A stretch of 64,000 nucleotides of DNA from Maylandia zebra (GCF_041146795.1 NC_135169.1:11865585-11929584), one strand, 5' to 3'. Shown: positions 1-12,090, counted from the first letter of the stretch. The notes: generated by a model from the letters alone, not told the origin. Numbers and translations are program-made.

Positions 1-30
1 GCTGCAGGGTCACAGTGGGCTTATTGGGAA
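1..30 (-). CDS. Unit 0: 5' start of a type-B Ig exon, cut by window edge
   Basis: On the minus strand an acceptor AG (at 31-32) is followed by a phase-1 start reading NKPTVTLQ, the N-terminal strand of the type-B Ig domains seen complete further right. The same bases recur at 40129-40158 in gene B with a few changes. The rest of the exon and gene lies left of the window. Which gene it belongs to is inferred from orientation. Confidence 0.7.
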
Positions 31-56
31 CTGTTCACAGAAAAATATCCAGTTAG

Positions 57-455
57 GAGTATTAAATTCAGGTCTTTGTATTCTTTAACGGCCAAGAAAG
101 ACACGGCTCAAAGTGGTTTAACTCAAAAAATGATCTTTAATTTTACATATTCCGGAATATGGAGACTGAGCAGACACACAAACACGCCAGCCCAAGTCTG
201 AGGCATCAGCACCCCATCTCGCTATATTTTGCAGCACGTCACACCCAGTTTTGACACAAACAACTCCTTATATGGTACAAGTTCCTCTTTTCTTTGTGTC
301 AAATTTCCGGTGCAGCTTTGCACTTCCTCTTCATAAGTCTGTTGCCAGGGCAACCTGTCACCCTTAACATAGTTCTCGTCTGGGTCTGGCATACATAAAA
401 CAATATAATCAGACAATAAGCACTAAGAATATATATATATTTAAATCCCAAAAGG
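57..455. mobile_element. Insertion of about 400 bp in the intron next to the unit 0 exon
   Basis: The intron of gene B at 40159-40240 runs from CCAGTTAG straight into ACAAATAG..ACATAA. Here the same two halves are separated by about 400 bases (junctions near 56 and 456). The inserted sequence has one minus-strand open frame of 64 codons (222-416) with no recognised domain. A solo LTR or other repeat is possible; the family is unknown. Confidence 0.5.
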
Positions 456-1239
456 AGACAAATAGAAACATAAGAATTTAAAACATGAGAGTAAAGTGAG
501 TGAAAATGATCATGCTAAAACAGGCTACAGGATTAAACCACATCTCAGGAATCCTCTCAGCAGTTGTAGGACTGCTTCATAGAGGACGTACTGAGATATC
601 TTCGAACATCCTAACCGATAGCTGTTTGTTGATAGCGTGCTGTGCTACATCAAGAACTGCAAAGCACAGCTGCAAAGGCATCAACATGGGCAAATGGAGA
701 GGAGTGCAATACAGAAACAATTGTTTTGTTGTTTGTTATTAAAACAAAATCTGAAACTTTTCACTGCAAGATCTCAAGTGTCGAAGTACTTACATTACTT
801 CAAGTTTTATTCCGTAAAAAATGACAAAAGCATTAGCGTACCCTGTACACCCTGTACAGTGACTAATTAAACTTCAAATCCGAGCAAGCACAGAGCACAC
901 TAATGTGGGAATGTGAAATTCACAGAGAAACCCTCGGATCCACCCACTGGCATGACCACTGCAGATCTACTACTGCTTCACTCCTGCTAAATAGATGAAA
1001 TTAGATTTAAGAGCCACAGGACTTAGTGCTGCTTAATCTTTGGGCTTATTTATTTTTTGCTGTGTTTTACTTTCATCGATTTGAAAGAGTGAGTGTAAAC
1101 ACAAAGAAATTTTATTTTTTATGCAAGACAAGAGACTTTTCCACTTGATTCAATTTACATGATGAATTATGGAAAAAAAATAGAACTGGGCTGAAAGGTC
1201 TATCGGTTTATAACGCACTCAGGTTGTGTATCTGTTTTT
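456..1239. other. Non-coding intron-like stretch, nothing recognised
   Basis: The first bases match the gene B intron at 40187-40240. Beyond that there are only short open frames without domain signatures, and no Ig exon with flanking splice sites was found. Confidence 0.4.
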
Positions 1240-1371
1240 TTTAAAGTAACTAAGTAATAAGTAACTAATTACTTTTGAAAATGAGTAATCAGTAATGTTA
1301 CGTGATCCCTAAGTAATCCCTAAGGGACCAAGTTAAGTAATTAGTAACAAGTAACTAATTACTTAACCAAC
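1240..1371. repeat. Degenerate TAAGTAACTAATTACTT-type transposon end
   Basis: Repeated GTAAC/TAATTACTT words, ending in CCAACACTG, look like the subterminal repeats of a common fish hAT-like DNA transposon. Only one end is present. The family is inferred. Confidence 0.4.
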
Positions 1372-1463
1372 ACTGTCTGAGACCTGCTGTAAAACTGGGG
1401 CGTGGGCTTCCACTGTACACCTGTGTTTTTTTGGTTTATGTTTTTGCTTTTTAGATAAAGTGA

Positions 1464-1706
1464 CAGCAGCTCCCCCCGTCCCTCGCTCAGTCGCTTAGTG
1501 TCTGAGCTCGGATCATACCAATATTAGGGGGGAGTTACGCACAGTGTGCACTATGTGCTTTGAATATTGTGTGTAGTTTTTGTTTTATACAGTTGTCAGC
1601 CAGGCATCTAACTAGGAAAAAATTACACTCCAAAAGACCCCGGGCTTCTGAAAAAACAACCCAGGCTTAAGCCCAGTAAGCCACCCCCGCTCCGCCACTG
1701 CATCCA
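1464..1706 (-). mobile_element. Fragment of a hAT-like element (terminus CAGTGGCGGAGC)
   Basis: On the minus strand this begins CAGTGGCGGAGCGGGGG and matches 4911-5170 on the plus strand over about 240 bp (shared segments include GGCTTAAGCCTGGGTTGTTTT and the CCTAGTTAGATGCC block). It ends directly against sequence homologous to the 5' UTR of gene A, at the place where the leader exon would be expected. Confidence 0.55.
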
Positions 1707-1960
1707 GCCCTGCTGCACTCTGATCCTCAGCTGATCTCAAACACTTTGACTTTACATCAATAATAAAAAGAGAAGCTGCATTTAATACAGATAAGACCAG
1801 AGTGTTTCTTCTGACTGTGGCCTCTCTGTGCTTCCTTTCCTTTTATACAAACCTCAAACAGCTCCTGTAGCTTTGACCACAGCAGTTGTGTGACGTGTTC
1901 ACATTTCCTGTCCACTGCAAACATGCAGGCTTGCTTCTTGTGTTTGCTTCTTACCTTCTG
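1707..1960 (-). promoter_or_regulatory. Unit 0 promoter/5' UTR relic with TATA box
   Basis: This is paralogous to the sequences immediately upstream of the leader exons of gene A (27846-28060) and gene B (51661-51850). Shared words are CATCCAG..CTGCTGCACTCTGATC, AGATAAGAC and the GTGGCCTC..TGCTTCCTTCC block. A TATAAAAGG box lies on the minus strand at 1839-1847. The leader codons that follow in genes A and B are absent here, replaced by the transposon fragment ending at 1706. Confidence 0.55.
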
Positions 1961-2439
1961 TTGTTTCAGGTCAGGTGACATATTTTACCAGCTCATAATT
2001 ATGTTTTATTATTATTTATTTTTATTCTTTTATGTGATTTGTGCAGTGTCTTGTGTGGTCATCATAAAGCTGAAATATTTTATCTCGAGTCATCTTATCA
2101 GCAAATGTTTCTGAACATCCACAGACATTTATTGTGCCATACATGAATGCTGTCTTCCCAAAATGTATTGTTCTCACTTTCTGGCCACCACACTCACTCA
2201 CTCTCCAGGATTATGCACAGAAAATGATCTCAAACTATTTATTTTGGTTTAATTTGCTCCCAATATCATATGAAATATCAGTCATTTAAAGGTGCCAGTG
2301 TTCACATTTTGAAGTGACAAGACCAATAGTTTGAAAGAGGAGTGAAAGAGGCCATCTATGTCCACTGTGAATGACCATCATTGACCAGAAGTGGTGGATT
2401 ATGGCATGTGTTGACTTTAAAGAAAACAAACGTTAGACT

Positions 2440-2570
2440 TCAGGCTGAAACCACAGGCTGCATTTTCTCTTTTCTTCGAGGACCAGCCACAGATTTTGTC
2501 ACCTTCGATTTTCAGCAGATAAAAATACACCAACAACAGTCTTTTAGACACATGCAGTCATCACAGTCTG
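2440..2570 (+). repeat. Duplicated intergenic segment (copy near 12735-12850)
   Basis: The words ACCACAGGCTGCATTTTCTC, TTTTCAGC and the following A-rich AACAACA..ACACAT..GCA.TCACAG block recur in the same order near 12735-12850. This suggests the spacer between receptor units was duplicated along with the genes. Confidence 0.45.
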
Positions 2571-2755
2571 CTCAGAAAAACAAGGGTGTGTGTGTGTTTA
2601 ATTAAAAAATAATTAAATGCCTTTAATTCTTCTTTAATTAGAAGAATTAAAGGGTGACCTGAACCACTAGACTCACATGTCATATGTACTATTGCCTGCA
2701 GGTTGAGCCATCTGTCAATTAATATTATTCTGAAACATCATCATTCACCTTTTTG

Positions 2756-3065
2756 TTGTGTGTGTGTGAGCTTGCCTTGTAATCGGAAGGTTGCCAGTTC
2801 GAGCCCAGCTTGGACAGTCTCGGTCGTTGTGTCCTTGGGCAAGACCCTTCACCCATTGCCTACTGGTGGCGCCAGTGTCCGGCAGCCTCGCCTCTGTCAG
2901 TGCACCCCAGGTTGGCTGTGGTGACAATGTAGCTTGCCATCACCAGTGTGTGATTGTGTGTGTGAATGTGTGGATGACTGGATGTGTAAAGCGCTTTGGG
3001 GTCCTTAAGGACCAAGTAAAGCGCTATACAAATACAGGCCATTTACCATTTTTTTTTTTTTTTTT
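2756..3065 (+). repeat. tRNA-derived SINE (African-cichlid AFC / V-SINE type)
   Basis: A B-box-like GGTTGCCAGTTCGAGCCC is followed by the body with TTGGGCAAGACCCTTCACCC. The conserved tail segment GTAAAGCGCTTTGGGGTCC..AAGTAAAGCGCTATACAAATACAG follows, then a poly-T run. This layout is that of teleost tRNA-derived SINEs. The family name is from recognition, not a search. Confidence 0.75.
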
Positions 3066-4910
3066 AAATTCTGTCCTATGTTGAATACTAGCTGCAAAAA
3101 CAACCCAGTGATTATATCTGAGAGATACTTTTGTATGGGAAAGGTGGAGAATGACAATGATCTGTCAATCTTAAGTTACAGAAAGAAAAATATATTTATA
3201 TAATATTGTGGGTACAGAGGGTGACAGATTCTCTTAAGATTTCTTTATTCAAATATACATAAACATTTGCAGTGACCTGATGTGCTCTACAGAGTACACA
3301 TATACCCAGTGAAAGGGAAACAGTACAACATTAAATTATTATTTTGTAATTAAAATTTTTAACCTATCACAGAGAGAGAGAGAGGGAGAGAGAGAGAGAG
3401 AGCTATATGTGCATGCAGCTAAATTTGTCCACCACTACAAACAGTCACGTGTTAGAGAGCACAGCTCATGCAGCGAACACCTTGTGTGCTGTCCATGGTG
3501 CTGAAATAATAACAGTATAATGAATTTAACATCACTATTTGTTAGTCGTGTTCAATAATGCAAGATTGGGTATCAGTCTGATACCAAGTAAATACAGGGA
3601 CTATATTGCTGATACGTACCAATACTTTTTAATAGTTAAGGTACATCATCAGTGTCACTAATTCTGAATGAACTTTCATCACCTTTAAGACAGCCAGGAG
3701 TGCATACAGGAGCGAAACAGCAAGTAAAGTATCGAGTTTATTATACTCGTAAGGAGAAACAACGGGTTGGTTGACCAGGAGGACTGGGAGACCATGACAG
3801 CTACAACAAATTATAAATGGTTTAACCCTTTAAAGCCAGTCGGAGCGGGCACGACACCGGTGTCGCGGATGTCATGCCCGGATCGGTGTCGCGGGCACGA
3901 CACCGATCCGATCAGCTATTCGTAACACTTCTCGAAACCGGAAGTGACGTCATTTTCGCGGAAAATGTAGTTTTTTACTTGTAGGCCTTAAAAGCATAGG
4001 CTTTTTAAAAGTTTATGACTTTATGCTTTTCTGAATGGTTGCTGGGATGCTTTGAACTCAAATTGCACTGCTTAAAATAGTTTATTTTGATGCACATGCT
4101 GTTTTCTTTGCAAATTTGAATCACAGGATTGTTTTTCGTTTTTCCTGCAGTATATAAAAATTGGTGTATCTCAAAAATAAAATTATGAAGACACTCAAAA
4201 TAAATTTCCTGTTGTTGTAAACTATTTTTTGCAACTTTTTTGTATTTTAAGTTTTGGGGAATAAACCTCTTAAATTTCTCCAATAGAAATATATGTAAAA
4301 CAACCAAAAACAATTTTCAATTTCTTTGTAGTTTATTGCACTTTTTTGCAATTTATGTAGTTACTATGGACGTAATGCATACATATTATTAAAATATGGG
4401 CTATAACAGTTGTATTGATGTATAGCAACTTGAAATGCTCCCAAAAATGGCTCTACGGCATGTAAAAATATAAAGTAAGCTCTGCAAACACAGTCCAGCG
4501 ATTGTACTTGGAAGCTGTGTTCAGAGTCTGACATGGGAAATATGGGAGGGGAACTATATCTGTATATCCACACTGACACTTACCTCTATTTATCATGGGC
4601 CCGCCAGTGGAAAATGCGCTTTAGAAAAGCAGATAAGCTGAGGTTTTCAGGAATATTTGATGTATTACGGTAGCACAAAGCTACTGCTGTCTGAGCACAG
4701 GAAAGTCAACTCCGCCTGGGTTTTACCAGGGTGACTCAAACTACCAGTTGGGCTAGAGAGAAACGGTTACTGAAAGATGAGAAGACAAACGTTATGAAAC
4801 TTTACAGTGCATCATTAGAATGCACATTCGAAGACGGTCCAATCACAGGCAAGAATTGATGACACATGGAGCAGAGAGCTAGGTGTGGAGAAGTGACAAC
4901 GCCCCAAAAC
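3066..4910. other. Intergenic; no gene recognised
   Basis: Apart from the GA run there is a GC-rich patch at 3836-3960 (repeated GGCACGACACCG.. words) that follows TTAACCCTTTAAAG. This could be the end of a piggyBac-like element, but no matching second end was seen. Two minus-strand open frames (4005-4313 and 4364-4579) lack recognisable domains and lie in AT-rich sequence. Confidence 0.4.
3370..3402. repeat. (GA)n microsatellite
   Basis: Simple AG dinucleotide run with one GGG interruption. Confidence 0.9.
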
Positions 4911-5203
4911 CAGTGGCGGAGCGGGGGGATGGCTTACTGGGCTTAAGCCTGGGTTGTTTTTTCAGAAGCCCGGGGTCTTTTGGAGTGTAATTTTTTCCTA
5001 GTTAGATGCCCGGCTGACAACTGTATAAAACAAAAACTACACACAATATTCGAAGCACATAGCGCACACTGTGCGAATTTACGACTGTGCGTAAATCCCC
5101 CCTAATATCGGTATGATCTGAGCTCAGACACTAAGCGACTGAGCGAGGGGGCGGGGGGAGCTGCTGCCTGCGAGTGTGCTGTTGGAGAAGCGCAGCCAGG
5201 CAG
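4911..5203 (+). mobile_element. Second copy of the CAGTGGCGGAGC hAT-like element, 5' part
   Basis: It starts CAGTGGCGGAGCGGGGG and matches the fragment at 1464-1706 in opposite orientation. It is interrupted at 5204 by a second, smaller hAT-type element and continues after 6285 for an undetermined length. Confidence 0.55.
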
Positions 5204-6277
5204 TAGTGATGGGATTTCCGGCTCTTTTTAGAGAACCGGCTCTTTCGGCATCGAACCGGCTCTTCAGGTTGTTTTGTTGCTTTAATTAATTTATTATTAA
5301 CAATAATATAAAATTATGCACAAAAGGAATTACTAAAGTAAAAAAAAGAAGTGGTTTTATTTATATATGTTTATATATAAATATATGCTGTGGCCCCTAG
5401 AGACAAAACACGTACAAACTCCAAAACACATTTTTAGCATTAACTGAACTTCCAAATCAGAGCTACCTAGATCACTTAAATTACACAATTGAAAACATAT
5501 GTGTATTGTTTGTGTATTTATACACAAGCACTCATATATATTCAAATAATTTAAAAAAAAGGTCATTTACCTGTTACTACCACACACCAAATCCGGTCGT
5601 TGGTACTTGCTGGCTTGTATAACCACTAGGTAACAAAAGCTCAACACTGCTCCCAGCATCCTGGAGCACTTCTATTGTCTTTTGTACGTGTTTTGGAGTT
5701 TTTACTTTGTCTGTAGGGGCCACCGTAAATATACTTTTATTTATTCACTTCACATAAAATGTAATAAATAAATCATATAATACAAAAACCAATTATTCAC
5801 ATTCCAACTTTTAACTATTTAAATTTTCAGCTCTTTCCTTTTAAACAAATTTAAAGTGAAACAACACAAAACACTGCAAACCACAACACAATTAAATATA
5901 AATTAAAATATGAAAACAAAAAAAAGATGCATATTCTCTGTCATATGGGCCTGCATGATTTCTGAATCCTTTATCATCCGCAACTGAAAATAGTTGTGGA
6001 TGATTACTATGCCTTTCTAATGTGACGTTGTTGTCTCTGGCTCTCTTTCTCTCTCTTTCCTTCCCGCTCTGTTCCTGTGCTACTGCGAGTGTAACTACTG
6101 CCCCTCCCCCCTCTTCCCAGCGCAAAGCACAAGGCTCGTGTGCGGAGTGACACCGGAAAAAGTGCAGAGAGAGATAGAGATAGAGAGAACACGGCTGCCA
6201 ATAAGGAGCCGGCTCGCGTCGTTAATGTCGAAGAGCCGGCTCTAAGAGCCATTTCGTTCGCGACCAACACATCACTA
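5204..6277. mobile_element. Non-autonomous hAT element with exact 8-bp target duplication
   Basis: The ends are TAGTGATGGG and ATCACTA, and subterminal GAGCCGGCTC words occur at both ends. The 8 bp CCAGGCAG occurs immediately before (5196-5203) and after (6278-6285). An 8-bp duplication is the hallmark of hAT transposition. No transposase frame is present in the 1074 bp. Confidence 0.8.
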
Positions 6278-6285
6278 CCAGGCAG

Positions 6286-7140
6286 ACAGAGGAGAACTGA
6301 AGTTTGACCAGGTACCAAAGAAAATCATTCGTACTGTACAAATAATGTAAATTTGACGGTGTATCACGAAAGATTGATATCAAACTGATCACTTGACCCA
6401 TATTACGTTACTTGCTCTTCAAGTGAATCAACAAATGGCGAAATGAAAAGCCGAACAACAACAATGCTGTTTCTTTAGAGAGTCATTTAAGATTAGCAAG
6501 TAAATAATAATTACCTAATGTTGTTCATGAGACTAAAGTCATCTCACTTTGGTAATGTAAATATAATATGGCCAATATTAAAGTTATAATTTCAATCATT
6601 ATTAGTTATTACAGCAGTGAATGAACTCTGTTTCAAATACTGAGCTTCAGTAAAGATTCAAGCTGCATTTATTTATATTATTTATATTTCCTGTCACCTT
6701 AAATCTTCACTCAAAGACAAGTTTCTTTGACACTGTATATATAACTGTGTTATATATATGAGAGACAAATATTGTTCTTTTAATATGTTGGCATTGCTAA
6801 ATTTGTCTCAGTGCTTACTTTAAATATCCATAAAATCATCACATTCTCTGTAAGATTAACGTCAACTATTGAACGGCGTATATTTTAAAGTAAAGGCTTT
6901 AAAACCAAGTTACTACAAACATCACTAATATCACATAACTTTGCCGACATGTGGCCAACAGTAATGTTTTAATGTTCTTCGTTATTAAACATTCGCACAT
7001 AAATAAGTAACATAATATTCAGTACTTACTTTTAAAAGTTTACTTTTTGGCCGCCCCTCTTCCGCCGTTTTTTTTCCCGGCAAAATTATCCACACCCACC
7101 GCCGCGCTATGCATTCTGGGATATGCTGGGCCACGAAGTC
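6286..7140. other. AT-rich spacer; nothing recognised
   Basis: No domain-bearing frame, no exon-like frame with splice sites, and no clear repeat boundary. Part may be the continuation of the element begun at 4911. Confidence 0.4.
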
Positions 7141-7149
7141 TACACTGCC

Positions 7150-9091
7150 AGTGTCCCAAAACGTCGGCTGCATCCTCCGGAGGCCGCATTTGAAGGCCGA
7201 TTACGTCACAGCCAGGCGATGAAGGCTGTCCCAATTCGTCGACTCCTTCAAATGCAGCCGACAAATGCGTCCTTCATTTCCCCAAATTTGAAGGATGGGT
7301 CGGGTGTGTCCTTCGTGGCCCACCATATCCCAGAATTCATAGTGCGGCCCAGCCAAATTTAAGCTGCCAACAATGGCGGCCGCTGCTGAGTTTTAAAATT
7401 AGTGTTATTAATCTTTCTGGGTCACAAAATACACTTTTAACATATTTTCAGGCGAGAAAGTAGCTGTGTAAACTTCAAATATCTGCTCGGTTTATCAAGA
7501 CATCGCATATTTGCAAAAGTGTGCCGACGTTTTCGGAGACGTCTGTTACCCACCAGCTCGATAGCAAGCCGGGGGTTCAATGGTCACTCGAGCCGGCAAG
7601 AGCAGCGGACTCCCGGCTTCATCGTTTTCAAACCCCCACTCTTTCGCTACTCAGGTTAAACATGATACAAGTCACTCGGATAACTTAAAAACGTAATTTT
7701 TTTACCCTTTTCCAGTGTTTTATTTGTTCCGGAGTAAATCGGTTTGGCTGAGATCAAAGTTATTAGATTAAATAAAACTTTATTAATCCATCGGGTGGGT
7801 TCCTCCTTTGTTTTCACACAGCTGAATAAACGTCAAACAGAAAACTGATTAAACAGAAGTGTGTGACGATCGACAATTTACGCCAGTGTCCTGTTATAGT
7901 TTAGATAGCAAGGAGCAGACGACCGAGTTTATTAAACTCCACCGACACACCGGTGACGCAAATCTGAAGGCTAGACCGTCCCATTTCACAGCCTCGCACT
8001 TCCGGCCTTCTCTTCGGTCTTCGAAGGACCCGGCCCACGTAGACCGCAAAGGCCGGGTCCTCCGAAGGATGCGCTACCCGATCCGTACCGGAAACCCGAT
8101 CGGTACCCCGCATGCGCAAATCTTACGTCACTTCCTCTCTTTGCCAACATTGCCACATTCAATATATTTGAATGATACGGTTAGCGCCCAGTTATCTCCT
8201 AGCATTTCTCAACAGCTCTGCCTCCTTTTCGACTACCGGGACATTTAAACAATGGATAATTCATATATAAACAAATTTATGCTTTTCTCCTCAACAGAGA
8301 GCGTTCCCTGATTGAACAACAGCACCGTAAAATAAGAAGAATGGCGCCTAATTACAGAGTTAGTAATACAGACTTTGTAACATGTCACGTGAAGATTCAT
8401 CAGCCAGATGAAGTGTTTACTGACAATTGACAGTGATAGCGGACATCATCATCACTATTCCAATCAATCCTCTCCACACAGACAAGCATTAAACACACTC
8501 AACTATCACTAAATCAAATTTAACACACGTTTGTAATGATGCTAATTCGGTTTACAATAGGGTTCATTCGCTCGGTCAGCAGGTGGCAGTATCCTCGTAC
8601 ACTGGGGAGTAAACTGCCATTAAACGAACAGAAGAAGAAGAAAACCCCTGCACATGCGCGGTACGGATCGGGTAGACCCGATTTGTACGGTCCGACTTTG
8701 CACATGCGCAGTAAGGATCGGTGAGTCCTGATCCATAACTATCTTTTTATTTTTCGTTTTTGTCTACATTATATTGAAATGATTGATTATTGCAAACATT
8801 TTAAGAGATACTTATTATTCTTAACATCTTAACAGATACTCTGACCTGTAACTATCGTAAAACGCTTCGACCGGAAGTAGACACCTTTCGCGCATGCCGG
8901 GTACCAATCGGGTTTCCGGTACGGATCGGGTAGTGACAGCCACATCCTTAAAATTCAGTGAAATGAAGGACGCATTTGAGGGCCGCATTTCGAGCAGCTT
9001 TTGAATTGGGACAGCCTTCGTCACGTCGCTGTGACGTAATTGGCCTTAAAATGCGGCTTTTAAGGCTGCAGACCCTGAATTGGGATACAGC
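7150..9091. mobile_element. DNA transposon-like element with long terminal inverted repeats
   Basis: The left arm (7150-7310) carries GGCCGATTACGTCAC and GAAGGCTGTCCCAATTCG, then AATGCGTCCTTCATTTC. The right arm (8940-9090) carries the same words in reverse complement. A single arm of the same family lies at 40715-40860. No transposase is recognisable inside. The superfamily is not assigned. Confidence 0.6.
8074..8933. mobile_element. Nested inverted-repeat element inside 7150-9091
   Basis: The 44 bp at 8074-8117 (CTACCCGATCCGTACCGG..) recur inverted at 8890-8933 with two mismatches. Partial third and fourth copies of the CATGCGC..GTACGGATCGGGTAG motif are at about 8650-8735. The copies bound an 860-bp unit, probably a MITE with no coding capacity. 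Confidence 0.55.
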
Positions 9092-9848
9092 CTCTGTCTC
9101 ATCATTTCCCTGTTTTGCGGTAAAACTATATTAAAACATTGTAAAATATTGATAAGAAACACAGCTAAATGTGGGGGTATAAATCAGTGGGTAAACCCTG
9201 TTATTTGTTACGTTTTATAAAGTAGAAGGACTGGAAAAATGCCGAAGCCTAGCCAGCCGCGGGCACCATTTTGGTTTCATTTTGCACTTATTTCAGGACG
9301 TTTAGCTGAATAAGCTCCCTGTTGTATCCTGATATTGTGAATATGAATGTTAATATGTTGTTGGCAGTGAAGAATGACTGTTTACTAGTTCTAAAAAGTG
9401 ATTTTGAGAATGTTAAAGCTAAAGCTAAGCCTGCCAGCATACACATGCCTCTTTCATGTATTTGTGAGCTACTAAGCTAAATTGGTTTAAGACCAAGCAC
9501 TGGTATGGTGGTTAAAACAATCAGAATACATAGGTATTTGGGTTAAAAGTTAAATAGAGGTAAAAATGTATTTGAACATGCATTTCATATTGTTTGAATT
9601 GTCATCCAGAGAGAATAGCTGAGTAGATGATTTAAAGGTCGCTACACATGAAGTATTTTTGTTTTCCATGTAAAGATCGTGGTATCGCAGCTTGAACATA
9701 CAGACGGTTGTATTCTTATTTCTGTTGCATATGGAGAATGTTGGTGCTGCAAATTGAAAATACATGTGATTGTATAAATAAATATGGCAGAAGCGAGGCA
9801 AAGAGAAACTTCACCAGTCGTCTCTGTCTCATCATTTCCCTGTTTTGC
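9092..9848. repeat. 27-bp direct repeat flanking a 703-bp segment
   Basis: The 27 bp beginning CTCTGTCTCATCATTTCCC and ending TGTTTTGC occur at 9092-9118 and again at 9822-9848. The interval has no recognised gene. It could be an insertion with a long target duplication or a local duplication. Confidence 0.5.
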
Positions 9849-10297
9849 AGGAACATTTAATCTGTTTTACCGTCCCAAACACTGGGTCGGTTACACAGGC
9901 TTGTTTGCACAACAAGGCTAAATAATTATATAAACTTTTCTCAATCTAAATAATGTACTTTGGTAGAATTAAAAAATAAGTGTAGTGCAGGTCTATGATT
10001 ATTTTTAGTGCTACTATCATCTAGTTCTGACTCTGGTTCTGTCTTGGTTAAGTCCTCAGTAGTCCTGATTTTGAACTGTTGTAGTCCTGTTTTAATTCCG
10101 GATCAGTTCTGGGTCTGGTTGAATTGGGGTTTAGTCCTCGTGTCTTGATACAGCCCCGACTTTGTTCTGCCTAGCTGCTTAATTAAAAAACTAGTTTAAG
10201 GTGTCCTGCATATTTGATATATATTTTTCCCTATATGAAGTCATTCTTTTTTGAACAAAACTCAAAACAGAGCCTATTAATCTTTCAGTCATTTCAA

Positions 10298-10328
10298 CCC
10301 CCCCCCCCTCCCCCCCCCCCCCCCCCCC
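10298..10328. repeat. Poly-C tract followed by A-rich repeat
   Basis: A C run with one T interruption, then AAAAAAAATAAAATAAAATAA. Low complexity; exact length may be affected by sequencing. Confidence 0.9.
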
Positions 10329-10512
10329 AAAAAAAATAAAATAAAATAAAAAATCCCACATGCATACTATCCTTTAGGGCTAAGCCCCGGGTGTATCAAA
10401 TGTCTTCCTCTGCCTCTGCCCAAAACGCCTGAAGATTTGCAATATAAAAGGGAGGATATATAAAAAATTGAGTAGGCTAGGCTCAAAAACTTTTTTGGAC
10501 TTATTTAGTATA

Positions 10513-11383
10513 CACTGTTAAAAAAAACATCTTAAAAAAACGGTAATATTCCGGCAGCTGGGGTGCCAAAATACTACCATAAAATAAAAGAAAATAACTT
10601 TCTCATGAAAATACAGTTATTTTCAGTAATGAAAATAGAGTTTGTTGCGCTAATTTTACATGGGATTCTGCCTTTTCCAAGTGCTTTTAGACATCAAATT
10701 AGGAACATTTTTACATGATCAAACAATGAAATTACCTATAAACAAGGTCAATGAATGTGGCAATAGGGATCATAATACGTAAATGTACAGAAATATACAG
10801 TTAACAGTTGGTTTAAATAATAATGTATGCCCTGGGACAGACTGACAGAGGCAAGGCTGCCATATCGCACCATTGGCCCCTCTGGCCATCACCAGTAGGC
10901 TGTAGGTGAAGAGTCTTGACCACGGACACAATACCGAGAGTGTCCGAGCCAGGGATCGAAACGGCAACCTTCTGATCACAAGGCAAACTGCCAACTCTTG
11001 AGCCACGATCACCCTAAATAGCAATGATAATAATACTTATGTGATGTAACACAAGCTTATAGGAATCATGTTATATACTTTTCCATAGCATTACATTTGA
11101 ATTCAACAGTTCAATCTTTCAAATAACAGACAGATATTTGTGAAACCATGATACATTTGTGAATGTATTTTAACAATCTAAATATGCATATGTACAGACA
11201 GATACATTTAATAATCGTGAAAATTATGTTTTATTACATTACAGTGATTTAACGATAATTTACATTCAAAATGTGAAGTCAAAGTCTATTTACGTAGCTT
11301 TAATGATATTCTAGAAGAACAGAACAAAACTGTAAAATGCACAGTAAAATACTTTTATATTACGGTGTTTTCCTACAGTGCAG
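10513..11383. mobile_element. MITE-like element with CACTGT ends
   Basis: The left end reads CACTGTTAAAAAAAAC and the right end GTTTTCCTACAGTG. Internal TACAGTAAAAT-type words recur. It contains a SINE copy (10810-11015). The superfamily is not assigned. Confidence 0.35.
10810..11015 (-). repeat. Second tRNA-derived SINE, truncated
   Basis: Minus strand: CCTTGTGATCAGAAGGTTGCCGTTTCGATCCC, then GTGTCCGTGGTCAAGACTCTTCACC and TGCCTCTGTCAGT. This is the same order as the SINE at 2756-3065, but the 3' GTAAAGCGC tail is missing. Confidence 0.65.
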
Positions 11384-12090
11384 CCATACCCACGACCTTG
11401 TGGTTGTTAGTTCACATTCATTGGCCGATGCTTAGCGTCATGTTATTATGTGTCCCAACATCCAATGGCATGTCACACTGTTTTCATGGCCACACCCTCA
11501 CCCCAGGTGCAGAGGCCTATTTCTGTTCAGGAATGTTGTGAATACTTTTGAGATTTATATTAATTGCAATTCCTACCTCTACATTTATTTTTAAAAATAT
11601 ATAATTAGCACAGTGTGGCCGTGCAATGTTTTATGTTTTTTTTAGTTTTTATTCCTATTAATTATATTTTCACTTGTTACCTCTGAATTATTGAATCAGA
11701 CCTAGATGACTTTAAATTTTCAGCAAAATTATAATTCAATTACTCCTTTAATTATTGATTATTCTCATTAATTTTTGATCATTTTATATATTTTTCCATA
11801 GTATTACACTTGAATTTAAGAGATCATTCTCTCACATAAGAGACAAATATTTGTGAAATCATGATACATTTCTGAATGTATTTTTACAATCTAAATATGC
11901 ATATGTACAAAAAAATATATTTAAAAAACAAGTAAATTGTGTTTTACTATATTTACAGTGATGTTATGTTATTTTACCTTTGACATGTAAAATCACAGTC
12001 TACTTATGTAAATTTCATGATATTCTAGAAAGACAGTACAAAACAGTAAAATATACAGTAAGATACTTTGACATTACTATTTTTTGGAAC
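11083..12090 (+). repeat. Direct duplication of about 300 bp
   Basis: The block at 11083-11390 (CCATAG.ATTACA.TTGAATT .. ATTTGTGAAA.CATGATACATTT .. AATCTAAATATGCATATGTAC .. ACAGTAAAATA) recurs in the same order at 11795-12090 with moderate divergence. It is probably two copies of one AT-rich MITE. Confidence 0.6.

Noticed and set aside
222-416. 64-codon minus-strand frame as a host exon
   Set aside because: It falls inside an insertion absent from the paralogous intron and has no recognised domain or splice phase.
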